Shown in pieces: positions 25,086 through 34,294 of a stretch of DNA of 64,000 nucleotides. Positions within the stretch are counted from its first letter, which is position 1; every line of letters begins with the position of its first letter. The DNA is from Neorhizobium sp. NCHU2750 (lineage in GTDB: Bacteria; Pseudomonadota; Alphaproteobacteria; Rhizobiales; Rhizobiaceae): NCBI RefSeq assembly GCF_003597675.1, contig NZ_CP030829.1, positions 310,001 through 374,000 of the forward strand, given 5' to 3'. A model generated the notes under the pieces. It ran no database searches, had not been told where the DNA came from, and saw only the letters and a list, made by a program, of their open reading frames with translations. A program made the translations under genes and the position numbers.

Positions 25086-26582
25086 TTGCAAGCCGCCCGG
25101 ACGCTCGATCAACAGGCCATAACACCGCTTTCCCGTTTCCGGGCAAACCTTGAAATGGGCGATGTCATTGCCACGCTGCGGGAGGGCTTGATCGGTTCTC
25201 GCGCCACGCTTTCGGGACCTTACGGGGTCAAGACATTGGTTTATGCAGATTACGTCGCCTCGGGCCGCGCGCTCCGACAGATCGAGGACTTTATTCTCGA
25301 AGAAGTGCTTCCCTATTATGCCAACAGCCACACGGAGGCCTCGTTCTGCGGCGGCTACATGACGCGCATGCGCCGCGAGGCCCGCGCCCTCACTGCCGAA
25401 TATTGCGGTGCCGACGATCGGCATGCCGTTGTCTTCACCGGTTCGGGCGCCACGTCGGGCATCAACCGGCTTGTCAAGCTTTTCGGCGTGGCAGAGACGA
25501 TTGCCCGCGGCGGCAGAGTGCGCGTCATCATCGGCCCCTATGAGCATCATTCCAACATCCTCCCCTGGCGCGAAAGCGGTGCGGAGATCATCGAGATCGC
25601 CGAAGCCGGCTGCGGCGGCCCTAATCTTGCCGACCTTGCTGCTGCCCTTGAGAAGACCGATGCGGATCTCGTCATCTGCAGTTTTTCCGCCGCCTCCAAC
25701 ATCACCGGCATCGGCAGCGACGTCGCCCAAATCACCCGGATGGCCAAGGCTGCGGGGGCAAAGATGATATGGGACTATGCCGGCGCCGGCCCCTATCTGC
25801 CCATCAGCATGTCTCCCGGCATCGATGCGCAGATCGATGCGATCGTCGCTTCCCCACACAAGTTCATCGGCGGCCCCGGCGCTTCCGGCATCATGATCGT
25901 CCGCAAGGACAGCCTCGCCACGAACAAGCCGTCCTGGCCGGGCGGCGGCACGGTGAAATTCGTCTCGCCTTCGACCCATGATTACAGCGCCAGCATCGAA
26001 TCGCGCGAAGAAGCCGGCACTCCGAATGTGGTCGGCGACATCCGCGCTGCGCTCGCCTTTATCGTCAAGCATGCGATTGGGCTAGATGAGATGGCAAGTC
26101 GCAACCGTGCGCTTGCCCAACGAGCGTTCGCGGCCTGGAAGAATGTCCCCCGACTGGAGCTTCTCGGCCTCTGTGATGTGGAGCGCCTGCCGATCTTCTC
26201 TTTCCGTATTCGCAACGGAAAAGGCGGCTACGTCCACCAGCAGCTCGTCACCCGCATGCTGAGCGACCGGTTCGGCATTCAGGCCCGCGGCGGCTGTGCC
26301 TGTGCCGGTCCTTACGTCCATCGCCTTCTCGATATCGATGAAGAACAGTCGGAAGCCATGCGACAGGCAATCCTGGCCGGAGACGAGATCCGGAAGCCCG
26401 GTTTCACACGCCTCAATTTCAGCGTCCTGCTGACCGACGAGAAGGTGGAGTTTATCATCGCATCCATTGCCCAGCTCGCAGCGGATGCCGTAGAATATGA
26501 GCCAGACTACGAAGCCGACACGGCGCGCGCCATCTTTTCACCCCGCAGCAAAACGGAAAACGCTGTCCATGAACCTGCCTGA
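25086..26582 (+). CDS. Class V aminotransferase, cysteine desulfurase-like
   Basis: This PLP enzyme of 498 residues belongs to the cysteine desulfurase/selenocysteine lyase branch of class V. The PLP-binding His-Lys is in ASPHKFIGGPG (Lys259), preceded by the WDYAGAGPY Asp segment. A cysteine loop RGGCACAGPYVH (Cys404, Cys406) is where desulfurases keep the catalytic Cys. TTG is the start, with GGAG upstream; no better start exists. The next gene overlaps its end by 14 nt. Expected chemistry is removal of sulfur from cysteine to give alanine and an enzyme persulfide. It is longer than IscS (about 400), so it is not the housekeeping enzyme. Confidence 0.82.
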   Translation: MQAARTLDQQAITPLSRFRANLEMGDVIATLREGLIGSRATLSGPYGVKTLVYADYVASGRALRQIEDFILEEVLPYYANSHTEASFCGGYMTRMRREARALTAEYCGADDRHAVVFTGSGATSGINRLVKLFGVAETIARGGRVRVIIGPYEHHSNILPWRESGAEIIEIAEAGCGGPNLADLAAALEKTDADLVICSFSAASNITGIGSDVAQITRMAKAAGAKMIWDYAGAGPYLPISMSPGIDAQIDAIVASPHKFIGGPGASGIMIVRKDSLATNKPSWPGGGTVKFVSPSTHDYSASIESREEAGTPNVVGDIRAALAFIVKHAIGLDEMASRNRALAQRAFAAWKNVPRLELLGLCDVERLPIFSFRIRNGKGGYVHQQLVTRMLSDRFGIQARGGCACAGPYVHRLLDIDEEQSEAMRQAILAGDEIRKPGFTRLNFSVLLTDEKVEFIIASIAQLAADAVEYEPDYEADTARAIFSPRSKTENAVHEPA

Positions 26583-27441
26583 GGTCAAAGGTTTTTACGA
26601 CGCCCGTACGGGCAGCATCCAATATGTCGTTTCCGACCCTGCCACGGGCAAATGCGGCATCATCGACCCGGTTCTCGATTTTGACGAAAAGTCAGGCTCG
26701 ACATCTACGGTGAATGCGGATGCCATCCTCGACTACATTCGCGAACGCGATCTGACGATTGAGTGGATCCTTGATACCCACCCGCATGCGGACCATTTTT
26801 CCGCCGCGCGCTATCTTAAAGCGAAGACGGGTGCGCCGACAGCGATCGGCGAACATGTGCGGGATGTCCAGAAAATCTGGAAGGAAATTTACGACTGGCC
26901 TGACTTCGCCTGTGACGGCTCCCAATGGGATCGGCTGTTTTCCGATGGCGAGACGTTCCGCATCGGCGAGCTTGAAGCCCGCGTGATGCATTCGCCCGGC
27001 CACACGCTTGCCTCCATCACCTATGTGGTCGGTGACGCAGCCTTCATTCACGACACGCTGTTCATGCCCGACAGCGGGTCGGCACGGGCGGATTTTCCCG
27101 GAGGCAGCGCGTCCGATCTTTGCACTTCGATCGAGGCAATCCTTGCGCTACCGGCCGAGACCCGCCTCTTTACCGGCCACGACTACCGGCCTGACGGCCG
27201 AGAAGCACTTTGGCAAAGCACGGTCGCCGAGCAGAAGGCACTCAACCCGCATGTCAGCGGGAAGTCCCGTGCAGAGTTCATCCATCTGAGGGAGACGCGG
27301 GACAGGACCTTGCCCATGCCTCGGCTGATCCTTTTTGCTTTACAGGTCAATATTCGCGGCGGCGAACTGCCGCCCGCCGATGACCATGGCCGACGCTATC
27401 TGAAGATCCCGCTCGATGCGCTTCCGAGCTCGGTCTGGTAG
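26569..27441 (+). CDS. MBL-fold hydrolase, persulfide dioxygenase/Blh-like
   Basis: This 290-residue metallo-beta-lactamase-fold protein has THPHADH at 70-76 (HxHxDH), further ligands in HSPGHT and HDTLFMPDSGSARADFPGG, and GHDY. This pattern is that of ETHE1-type persulfide dioxygenases and the Blh proteins of rhizobia and Xylella, which oxidise glutathione persulfide to sulfite with one Fe(II). The ATG lies inside the 3' end of the desulfurase-like gene (14-nt overlap). The pair suggests a cysteine-sulfur disposal route: desulfurase makes persulfide, this enzyme oxidises it. Confidence 0.85.
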   Translation: MNLPEVKGFYDARTGSIQYVVSDPATGKCGIIDPVLDFDEKSGSTSTVNADAILDYIRERDLTIEWILDTHPHADHFSAARYLKAKTGAPTAIGEHVRDVQKIWKEIYDWPDFACDGSQWDRLFSDGETFRIGELEARVMHSPGHTLASITYVVGDAAFIHDTLFMPDSGSARADFPGGSASDLCTSIEAILALPAETRLFTGHDYRPDGREALWQSTVAEQKALNPHVSGKSRAEFIHLRETRDRTLPMPRLILFALQVNIRGGELPPADDHGRRYLKIPLDALPSSVW

Positions 27442-27774
27442 CGCCACTTACCCAAGCGGCAATGGATTGCTTACCGGCCGATATCCGCCAGGGTAGACAG
27501 ACTTGTCTGCCTGCAATCTCCAAACGAAAATTCATGATCGTGAAAAAGCCTATTGCGGTCATGTCGACAGTTTGTATTATCAACCCAATAATAAGCAGGG
27601 GAACGAGGTCGAACCGCACGCTAACTGGTACGGTCAACGGCATCGCAAATCGACAAGGCACCGATTGAGGCTGGCGGCCGCAAATGGCGGATTCCGGCAA
27701 AGGCGGAGCTTTGCCCACTCTTGCTTTCCGCCGGTCCGGCGGTGGCTACAACGCTTTTGACCTGGGAGTTTTCG
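27442..27774. other. Intergenic region with two imperfect dyads
   Basis: No convincing gene is seen. GGTAGACA-GACT-TGTCTGCC (27492-27511) is an inverted repeat with one mismatch, and TATTAT/ATAATA arms occur around 27576-27592 in a locally AT-rich stretch. These could be the control region of the amidohydrolase/ABC operon that starts just downstream. The regulator is not encoded next to it. Confidence 0.35.
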
Positions 27775-29004
27775 ATGACACAGACTATTTTCACCGGCGG
27801 CCAATTTCTCGATGTGAAGAAGAAGGCGCTTATCGGCGGCGTCGAGGTTCTGATCGAGGATGACGTCGTGCGTGAAGTTTCCGACAAGCCGATCACCGCA
27901 TCGTCGGCCGAAAGGATCGATCTGAAGGGCAAGACCCTGATGCCGGGCCTCGTCGATGCCCATGTGCATGTCGTCGCAACCCTCGTCGACCTCGCCGCCA
28001 ACGCCGAACTGCCGTCTTCTCTTGTAGCGCTACGAACGTCGAAGATCATGAACGGCATGCTGATGCGCGGCTTCACCACCGTGCGTGACCTTGCCGGCGC
28101 CGATCTCGGCCTCAAGCTCGCCGTCGAGGAAGGCCTGATCGACGGCCCGCGCCTCGTCATCTGCGGCAAGGCCCTTGGCCAGACCGGCGGTCATACTGAC
28201 TACCGCACCCGTTTCGACAACCGCCCGCTGCATGAAGCAAGCCTCGGCGCTCTTGGCCGCATCTGCAACGGCATCGATGAAGTCCGCACAGCCGCCCGCG
28301 AAGAAATCCGCAACGGCGCGGAATTCATCAAGATCATGGCCAATGGAGGTGTTGCCTCGCCGACCGATCCGATCCATGTGCTGCAATTCTCTCGCGAAGA
28401 GATCATCGCCGTGGTCGAGGAGGCCAACAATGTCGGCACCTATGTCTCGGCTCACGTCTATACGGATGCTGCGATCCGGCGTGCGGTCGAATGCGGTGTC
28501 CATTCGCTGGAACACTGCAACCTGATCGAAAAGGAAACGGCAGAACTCGCCGCCAAGTCCGGCGCCATCGCCTGCCCGACGCTTGCGGCCTATGAAGGCC
28601 TTGCCATGGAAGGCGAAGCCTTCGGCCTGAAGCCCGATTCCGTTGCCAAGATCGAAACGGTTCGCACCGGCGGCCTGCGCTCGCTGAAGATCCTGCACGA
28701 CGCGGGCGTACCGATGGCTTACGGTTCCGACCTTCTCGGCCAGCTTCACAAATACCAGTCGATCGAATTCACCACCCGCAATAAGGTGCTGCCGGCCGCC
28801 GACATCATTCAGTCCGCCACGCTGATTTCGGCAAAGCTGTGCCGCATGGAAGGCAAGATCGGCGAGCTTTCGCCGGGCGCGTTCGCCGACCTGATCGTCG
28901 TCGACGGCAACCCGCTCGACAATATCGGCGTGCTTGAGGATCACAGCAAGCTGAAGGCAATCATGAAGGGCGGCCAGTTCTACAAGAACGAACTGGCGGC
29001 CTGA
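27775..29004 (+). CDS. Amidohydrolase, imidazolonepropionase/Xaa-Pro dipeptidase-like
   Basis: This 409-residue amidohydrolase-superfamily metal enzyme has DAHVHV (HxH, metal 1), FIKIMANGG (bridging Lys), SAHVYTDAAIRRAVECGVHSLEHC (two His) and AYGSDLLG (catalytic Asp). These match the imidazolonepropionase-like group that includes secreted and cytosolic prolidases and various amide hydrolases. GGGAG precedes the ATG. It opens an operon with a polyamine-type ABC importer and an M24 peptidase, so it probably hydrolyses an imported amide or dipeptide-like compound in the cytoplasm. No signal peptide is present. Confidence 0.87.
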   Translation: MTQTIFTGGQFLDVKKKALIGGVEVLIEDDVVREVSDKPITASSAERIDLKGKTLMPGLVDAHVHVVATLVDLAANAELPSSLVALRTSKIMNGMLMRGFTTVRDLAGADLGLKLAVEEGLIDGPRLVICGKALGQTGGHTDYRTRFDNRPLHEASLGALGRICNGIDEVRTAAREEIRNGAEFIKIMANGGVASPTDPIHVLQFSREEIIAVVEEANNVGTYVSAHVYTDAAIRRAVECGVHSLEHCNLIEKETAELAAKSGAIACPTLAAYEGLAMEGEAFGLKPDSVAKIETVRTGGLRSLKILHDAGVPMAYGSDLLGQLHKYQSIEFTTRNKVLPAADIIQSATLISAKLCRMEGKIGELSPGAFADLIVVDGNPLDNIGVLEDHSKLKAIMKGGQFYKNELAA

Positions 29005-29021
29005 TCGCGGAGGAACGCGCC

Positions 29022-29846
29022 ATGGTCGAGGGCAAGACTTTTTCCGAACGCCTGGGCCGGTTCTCGGTCGGCTTTCTCAACTTCGTCGCGCTGGCGGTCA
29101 CCGTCCTGCCTCTGATCCTGGTGTTCTGGCTGTCGGTCATCTCCAACAACATCCTTTCGCTTCCGGCGGAAGGATATTCGCTGCGCTGGTTTGCTGAGGT
29201 CTGGCGCCAGCCGCAGTTCATCGACGGCTTTTACCTGAGCGCCATGGTGGCGATCGGCGCCACGGTCATCGGCATGCTGGTGACCATTCCGGCGTCGATC
29301 GTTCTGGTGCGCAAGCGCTTCATCGGACGCAAGGCAATCATGCAGTTGCTGATGTCGCCGCTGATCGTGCCGGCCATCGTCATTGGGGCATCGCTCTACA
29401 TGTCGCTGGTCGAGCTTGAGATCAGGACCGGCATTCCGGCGACGGGCTCCACCATCGGCTTCGTTGCCGGCCACGTGCTTCTCACCATCCCGTGGTGCGT
29501 GAGGTTGCTCACGGCCAACCTCGCCGGCCTCAACGAAGTCGTCGAAGAGGCCGCAGCAAGCCTTGGTGCCGCCCCCTTCACCGTCATCTGGAAGGTCACG
29601 CTGCCGCTGATCCGTCCCGGCATCGTTGCGGCCGCAATCTTCAGCTTCGTCGTGTCCTTCGGCAATCTCGAAGTGTCGATGTTCCTGTCGACGCCCGGTG
29701 AGGTCACTCTTCCGGTCGCGATCCTCCAATATCTGCAATGGAAGATCGACCCAACCATTGCCGCGGCCTCGGTCATGCAGGTCGCGATCATCGGGCTCGC
29801 GCTCGTTATCACAAATCGTTTCGTCAATCTCTCCAGGATGATCTGA
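29022..29846 (+). CDS. ABC transporter permease, polyamine/opine type (PotC-like)
   Basis: The 274-residue inner-membrane permease has six predicted helices and the EAA loop EEAAASLGAAPFTVIWKVTLPLI near residues 180-200. It resembles PotC-like subunits of the spermidine/putrescine family. GGAGG precedes the ATG. It lies between the amidohydrolase (17 nt upstream) and the ATPase (2 nt downstream), so the genes are cotranscribed. Confidence 0.9.
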   Translation: MVEGKTFSERLGRFSVGFLNFVALAVTVLPLILVFWLSVISNNILSLPAEGYSLRWFAEVWRQPQFIDGFYLSAMVAIGATVIGMLVTIPASIVLVRKRFIGRKAIMQLLMSPLIVPAIVIGASLYMSLVELEIRTGIPATGSTIGFVAGHVLLTIPWCVRLLTANLAGLNEVVEEAAASLGAAPFTVIWKVTLPLIRPGIVAAAIFSFVVSFGNLEVSMFLSTPGEVTLPVAILQYLQWKIDPTIAAASVMQVAIIGLALVITNRFVNLSRMI

Positions 29847-29848
29847 AT

Positions 29849-30904
29849 ATGGCAACAGTCACGATCGAAAACCTGCGCAAGGTCTATGGTGATTTTGTTG
29901 CCGTCGACAACATGAACCTGGACGTCAAGGACGGCGAGTTCCTGATCCTGCTCGGGCCCTCCGGCTGCGGCAAGACGACGACGCTGCGCATGCTTGCCGG
30001 CTTCGTCGAACCCAACAGTGGCAAGCTCGGGATAGGTGGGCGCGACATCACCACCGAGCCGCCCTATCGCCGCAATATCGGCCTCGTATTCCAGAACTAC
30101 GCGCTCTTCCCGCATCTGACGATCTATGAAAACGTCGCCTTCGGCCTTCGCCGCCGCAAGCTGCCGGAGGCAGAGATCAAGACGCGGGTGGCCGAAGCGC
30201 TGGAACTGGTACGCCTCGGCCATCTGGAGGATCGCTATCCCAAGCAGATGTCTGGCGGCCAGCAGCAGCGCGTCGCGATTGCCCGCGCGCTTGCCATCCG
30301 CCCGGATATCCTGCTGCTCGACGAGCCGCTTTCCAACCTCGACGCCAAGCTGCGCCTGCAGGTGCGCGACGAGTTGAAGGCACTGCAGCAGAAGCTCGGG
30401 ATCACCACGGTCATGGTCACCCACGACCAGGACGAGGCGATGTATGTCGGCGATCGGCTGGTCGTGATGCAGGAAGGCAAGATCCAGCAGATCGGCAGCC
30501 CGACCGAACTCTATAACCATCCCGCCAACCGCTTCGTAGCCTCCTTCATCGGCCGCACCAATTTTGTCGAGGGCGAAATCGCGGCCGGCCAAAACACCTT
30601 CACCACGAAGACCGGGCTGGCGATCAAGACCGAGATCGCATCGCAGAGCCATACCGAACTGATGGTACGGCCGGAAATGATCGAGCTGTCGTCTGCGCCG
30701 ACCGGCGAAGCCAACTGCTTCGACGCCGAGATTGCCAGCAGCGTCTTCCTCGGCGGCAATATCGAGATTGTCGCGACACTTCCCGGCGGCGACACCGTCA
30801 CCGTGATTACCACCGTCAAGCACCTGAAGGACAAAGGCCTTTCGGCGGAAGCCGGCAGTCGCCTCCACCTCTCCTTCACGCCTGAATCCGCAGTCCTGAT
30901 GTGA
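29849..30904 (+). CDS. ABC transporter ATPase, PotA-like
   Basis: The 351-residue ATPase has Walker A GPSGCGKT, signature MSGGQQQR, Walker B ILLLDEPLSNLDAKLR and a C-terminal TOBE-type regulatory extension (FIGRTNFVEGEI onward), as in PotA/FbpC. The start is 2 nt after the permease stop; the weak ribosome-binding context suggests coupling. It powers the importer made by the two permeases and the binding protein of this operon. Confidence 0.93.
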   Translation: MATVTIENLRKVYGDFVAVDNMNLDVKDGEFLILLGPSGCGKTTTLRMLAGFVEPNSGKLGIGGRDITTEPPYRRNIGLVFQNYALFPHLTIYENVAFGLRRRKLPEAEIKTRVAEALELVRLGHLEDRYPKQMSGGQQQRVAIARALAIRPDILLLDEPLSNLDAKLRLQVRDELKALQQKLGITTVMVTHDQDEAMYVGDRLVVMQEGKIQQIGSPTELYNHPANRFVASFIGRTNFVEGEIAAGQNTFTTKTGLAIKTEIASQSHTELMVRPEMIELSSAPTGEANCFDAEIASSVFLGGNIEIVATLPGGDTVTVITTVKHLKDKGLSAEAGSRLHLSFTPESAVLM

Positions 30905-30933
30905 ATGACGAAACAATCGAGAAAGGGAACAAC

Positions 30934-31977
30934 ATGACGAATGGCATCAACAGAAGACAGTTCGGCCTGATGGCCGGCGCGCTGGTGGCAAGCACCGCGC
31001 TTTCGACCACCGCCCGCGCAGCAGCCACCGGCCGCGTCGTCGTCGGCACCTGGGGCGGCGACTACCAGAACCTGCAGCAGCAGTTCATCGTCGATGCGCT
31101 TCTGAAGGATAGCGGCATCAACGTCGTCTTCGACACTGCCAACGACACGGTGCGCAAGACCAAGATGCTTGCCGAACGCCGTCTGCCGCGCGGATCGATG
31201 GACATTGCCTGCCTGACCGGCCAGGGCGCATATGAAATGAACAAGAACGGCCTTCTCGAGGAACTGGACGAGAAAAAGGTCCCGAACCTCAAGTTCGTTC
31301 CCGAAGCGCTACGCAACAATTACAGCGCGCCGCATATCTATACCGGCCGCGTGATCCTCTATAATCCGAAATTCGTCAAAACGCCGCCGACCTCCTATGC
31401 AGACCTCTGGGACCCGCAATATGCCGGCAAGATCGGCGTGATCGACATCCAGTACCAGACCACGATCGAATCGGCTGCGATGATCTCCGGCGGCGGCCTC
31501 GACAATTACGAGCCCGGCAAGGAAAAGCTGCTGGAACTGAAGAAGCAGGGCGTCAAGATCTATCCGACCAACGAAGCCATGGCACAGGCGATGCAGACGG
31601 AAGAATGCGTCATGTGCATCATGTGGAACGCCCGCGGCTACATGTGGAAGAAGGCCGGTATTCCGGTCGAGATCGCCGTGCCGAAGGAAGGCCTGGTTCT
31701 CTATGTTTCCGACATGTGCGTGCCGAAGAATGCGCCCAACAAGGAAGCCGCCTACGCCTATCTGAACGCCATGATGGAACCCGGCCCGCAGAAGGCCTTT
31801 GCCGCGACGATGGGCTACGCCCCGACCAACACGACGGTGAAGCTTGATCCGGATCTCGCCAAGCTGGTCGACTACACGGAAGAGCAGCAGAAGGGCTTCC
31901 TGACCCAGAACATGGAATATCTGGCCAAGACGGACGCCTCGCTGCAGGACTGGTGGAACAAGTCCTTCAAGGGCTGA
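30934..31977 (+). CDS. ABC transporter solute-binding protein, PotD-like, Tat-type signal
   Basis: This 347-residue periplasmic binding protein has the twin-Arg-like leader NRRQFGLMAGALVAS and a cleavage region TTARAAA. The mature part starts GRVVVGTWGGDYQNLQQQF, the pattern of the spermidine/putrescine/opine binding family (type 2). AAAGGGAA precedes the ATG; an upstream GTG overlapping the ATPase stop is possible but lacks a site. The ligand is unknown; the enzymes of the operon suggest an amide, modified amino acid or proline-containing compound rather than a simple polyamine. Confidence 0.88.
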   Translation: MTNGINRRQFGLMAGALVASTALSTTARAAATGRVVVGTWGGDYQNLQQQFIVDALLKDSGINVVFDTANDTVRKTKMLAERRLPRGSMDIACLTGQGAYEMNKNGLLEELDEKKVPNLKFVPEALRNNYSAPHIYTGRVILYNPKFVKTPPTSYADLWDPQYAGKIGVIDIQYQTTIESAAMISGGGLDNYEPGKEKLLELKKQGVKIYPTNEAMAQAMQTEECVMCIMWNARGYMWKKAGIPVEIAVPKEGLVLYVSDMCVPKNAPNKEAAYAYLNAMMEPGPQKAFAATMGYAPTNTTVKLDPDLAKLVDYTEEQQKGFLTQNMEYLAKTDASLQDWWNKSFKG

Positions 31978-32007
31978 TGCCGGGGCACGGCATATAACCG
32001 ATCGATA

Positions 32008-32029
32008 CCGGCCGGGTTATCCCGGCCGG
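32008..32029 (+). terminator. Intercistronic hairpin after the PotD-like gene
   Basis: CCGGCCGGG and CCCGGCCGG pair perfectly (9 bp) around TTAT, 30 nt past the stop. No U-tract follows. It is probably a partial terminator or mRNA 3'-end protector that favours binding-protein expression over the downstream permease. Confidence 0.55.
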
Positions 32030-32079
32030 CACTTCAATCCGACGCCCCGTTCGGGCGCCTTAAGGGAGCGGCAGACAAG

Positions 32080-32934
32080 ATGATCAAGAAGGGTACGACG
32101 GCAGCCGCATTGCTGACGCCCGCCACGCTGATGGTGGTGGTCTTCCTCGTGCTGCCCATGCTGCTGCTGCTGCGCTACAGCTTCAACCGCTATGTCCCCG
32201 GCGAATTCATGGTGCCGGGCATGACGACCGAGAACTACACCTCTCTTCTGTCGGACAGTTACTATCTTTCCGGCCTGCAGACGACGATCCTGATGGCCTT
32301 CGGCGTCACGGTCGCCTGCATCCTGCTCGGCCTGCCGCTCGCCGGGTTCATCGCCCGCCAGAAAGGGCATATGAAGACGCTCCTGCTGATGATGATCATC
32401 CTGCCGCTCTTCGTCAGCAATGCCGTACGCGCTGCCGGCTGGATGGTCGCGTTCGGCCAGAACGGCGTCGTCAACTATTTCCTCACCAGCACCGGGCTGA
32501 TCAATGCCCCGCTGACCTTGATGTACACGCCGACGGCAGTTTTCGTCGGCATCATCTCCGTCAATCTTCCCTATGTTGTCCTCACCCTCCAGAGCGTGCT
32601 CGAGGGCCTTGACCAGAATACCAAGGACGCATCGCTCAGCCTCGGCGCCGGCCCGTTCGAGACCTTCCGACTGGTCACGGTCCCGCTGGCCATGCCCGGC
32701 ATCCTTGCCGCTTTCGTGCTTTCCTTCATCCTGACAATGAACGCCTATGCGACGCCCGTCCTGCTTGGCGGTCCGTCCTTCCACATGATGGCGCCGATGG
32801 TGGTCGACGAGGTTCTCGGCAAGGCCAACTGGCCGTTCGGCGCGACGCTCTCCTTCATCCTGATGGGCGTGACACTTGTGCTCACGGTCGCGAGCAGCAT
32901 GTTCATTGCCAAACGCTACAATTATTCGGAATAG
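32080..32934 (+). CDS. ABC transporter permease, PotB-like
   Basis: This 284-residue inner-membrane permease has about six helices and the EAA loop KDASLSLGAGPFETFRLVTVPLAMPGI near residues 185-210. It is the PotB-type partner of the permease encoded three genes upstream, from which it is separated by the ATPase and binding-protein genes. This scattered order (C-A-D-B) differs from the usual potABCD order. GGGAG lies about 12 nt before the ATG. Confidence 0.9.
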   Translation: MIKKGTTAAALLTPATLMVVVFLVLPMLLLLRYSFNRYVPGEFMVPGMTTENYTSLLSDSYYLSGLQTTILMAFGVTVACILLGLPLAGFIARQKGHMKTLLLMMIILPLFVSNAVRAAGWMVAFGQNGVVNYFLTSTGLINAPLTLMYTPTAVFVGIISVNLPYVVLTLQSVLEGLDQNTKDASLSLGAGPFETFRLVTVPLAMPGILAAFVLSFILTMNAYATPVLLGGPSFHMMAPMVVDEVLGKANWPFGATLSFILMGVTLVLTVASSMFIAKRYNYSE

Positions 32935-32977
32935 CTATCCGATCATTCCCTCACGTGCCACGCACAGGAACAAAAAC

Positions 32978-34180
32978 ATGAGTGCCCCTGCATACAAGTC
33001 GTTCGCGCAATCGCTGTCCGAATTCGAAAACATCGCTGCCGCAATCCCGCCGATCTCCATCGAGGAGTTGCAAGCGCGTGTCGCCAAGCTGCAGGGACTG
33101 ATGAAGGCTGCCGGCGTCAAGGCCGTCTATCTCGACACCTCCACCAGCCTCACCTATTTCACCGCCATGACGCTCGGTGCCAGCGAGCGCCTGCATGGAG
33201 CGGTCATCCCCTCTTCCGGTGCGCCGATCTATATCAGCCCGGCCTTCGAAGAGCCGAAAACACAGACGCTGATCACCATCGAGGGTGAAATCGCCGTCTG
33301 GGAAGAGCATGAGGACCCGGCCTTGCTGGTCGCGAACCTCGTCTGCGGCCTCGCCGCCGAGGGCGATACGCTCGCCTTCGACCCGGCAACGCCTTTCGTC
33401 TTTTCCAGCGCGATCACGGCTCATATCGGCGCCCGCCTGCGGAACATCGGCGCCAAAGAGCTCATCGCCCAGTGCCGGCAGATCAAGTCGAAAACCGAAA
33501 TCGCCATCATCCAGACGGCAATGACGGCGAGCCTCGGTGTCCATAAAGCAGTCTGGGAAGGTCTCTACGAGGGCGTCTCGACGACCGAAGTGACCGATTT
33601 CATCGCCGCCGCCCATGCGAAACTCGGTATGCGCCATATCTTCGCCGCCGCCCAGTTCGGCGAGGCCACCGCCTATCCGCATGGCGTGCCCTACCCGCAG
33701 ACGCTGAAGACCGGCGACATGGTGCTGATCGATCTCGGCGCCCATATCCATCGCTACTGCTCGGACATCACCCGCACCTATGTGTTCGGCGAACCGACCG
33801 ACCGCCAGCGCCAAGTCTGGACGCTGGAACAGAAGGCCCATCAGGCTGCCTTCGACGCCGCCAAACTCGGCACGCCGTGCGAAGAGGTCGATTTCGCCGC
33901 CCGCAAGGTGCTGACCGATGCCGGCTTCGGCCCGGATTATCAGGTGCCGGGCTTGCCGCATCGCACCGGCCACGGGCTCGGAATGGACATGCACGAGGAT
34001 CCGTTCATCGTGCGCGGCAACAAGACGCCGCTTGAACCGGGCATGGTCTTTTCCGACGAACCGATGCTGGCCATCTATGGCGAATGCGGCGTGCGCCTGG
34101 AAGACATCATCTACATGTCCGAAGAAGGCCCGGTCTTCTTTACCGAACCGGCAAAGTCGATCGACGCGCCTTTCGCGTAA
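32978..34180 (+). CDS. M24-family metallopeptidase (Xaa-Pro aminopeptidase/prolidase-like)
   Basis: This 400-residue pita-bread-fold peptidase has an N-terminal creatinase/prolidase domain and a C-terminal M24 domain. All five metal ligands appear: two Asp in VLIDLGAHIHRYCSDITRT, His in PHRTGHGLGMDMHEDP, Glu in FSDEPML and Glu in GVRLEDII. It is therefore a metal peptidase of aminopeptidase P/prolidase type, not a metal-free creatinase. AGGAA lies about 8 nt before the ATG. It ends the amidohydrolase/ABC operon. With the amidohydrolase it gives the operon two enzymes from families that cleave Xaa-Pro or similar amide bonds. Confidence 0.88.
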   Translation: MSAPAYKSFAQSLSEFENIAAAIPPISIEELQARVAKLQGLMKAAGVKAVYLDTSTSLTYFTAMTLGASERLHGAVIPSSGAPIYISPAFEEPKTQTLITIEGEIAVWEEHEDPALLVANLVCGLAAEGDTLAFDPATPFVFSSAITAHIGARLRNIGAKELIAQCRQIKSKTEIAIIQTAMTASLGVHKAVWEGLYEGVSTTEVTDFIAAAHAKLGMRHIFAAAQFGEATAYPHGVPYPQTLKTGDMVLIDLGAHIHRYCSDITRTYVFGEPTDRQRQVWTLEQKAHQAAFDAAKLGTPCEEVDFAARKVLTDAGFGPDYQVPGLPHRTGHGLGMDMHEDPFIVRGNKTPLEPGMVFSDEPMLAIYGECGVRLEDIIYMSEEGPVFFTEPAKSIDAPFA

Positions 34181-34294
34181 AGTCCTCTCACTGGCAGATC
34201 CGTAAACGTACCGCTTGTGCCTTCCTCCGTCTTGTAAGATACGGAGCAAAGGCGCAAGTTGCCGCCCGGACACCACCAGAACAAAGACCTTCCC

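Noticed and set aside
29849..31977. Assignment of the importer at 29-33 kb as a spermidine/putrescine (potABCD) system
   Set aside because: Family resemblance is real, but gene order and the two hydrolytic enzymes argue against simple polyamine uptake; ligand left open.
32978..34180. Creatinase
   Set aside because: All five metal ligands of prolidase/aminopeptidase P are present; creatinases lack them.
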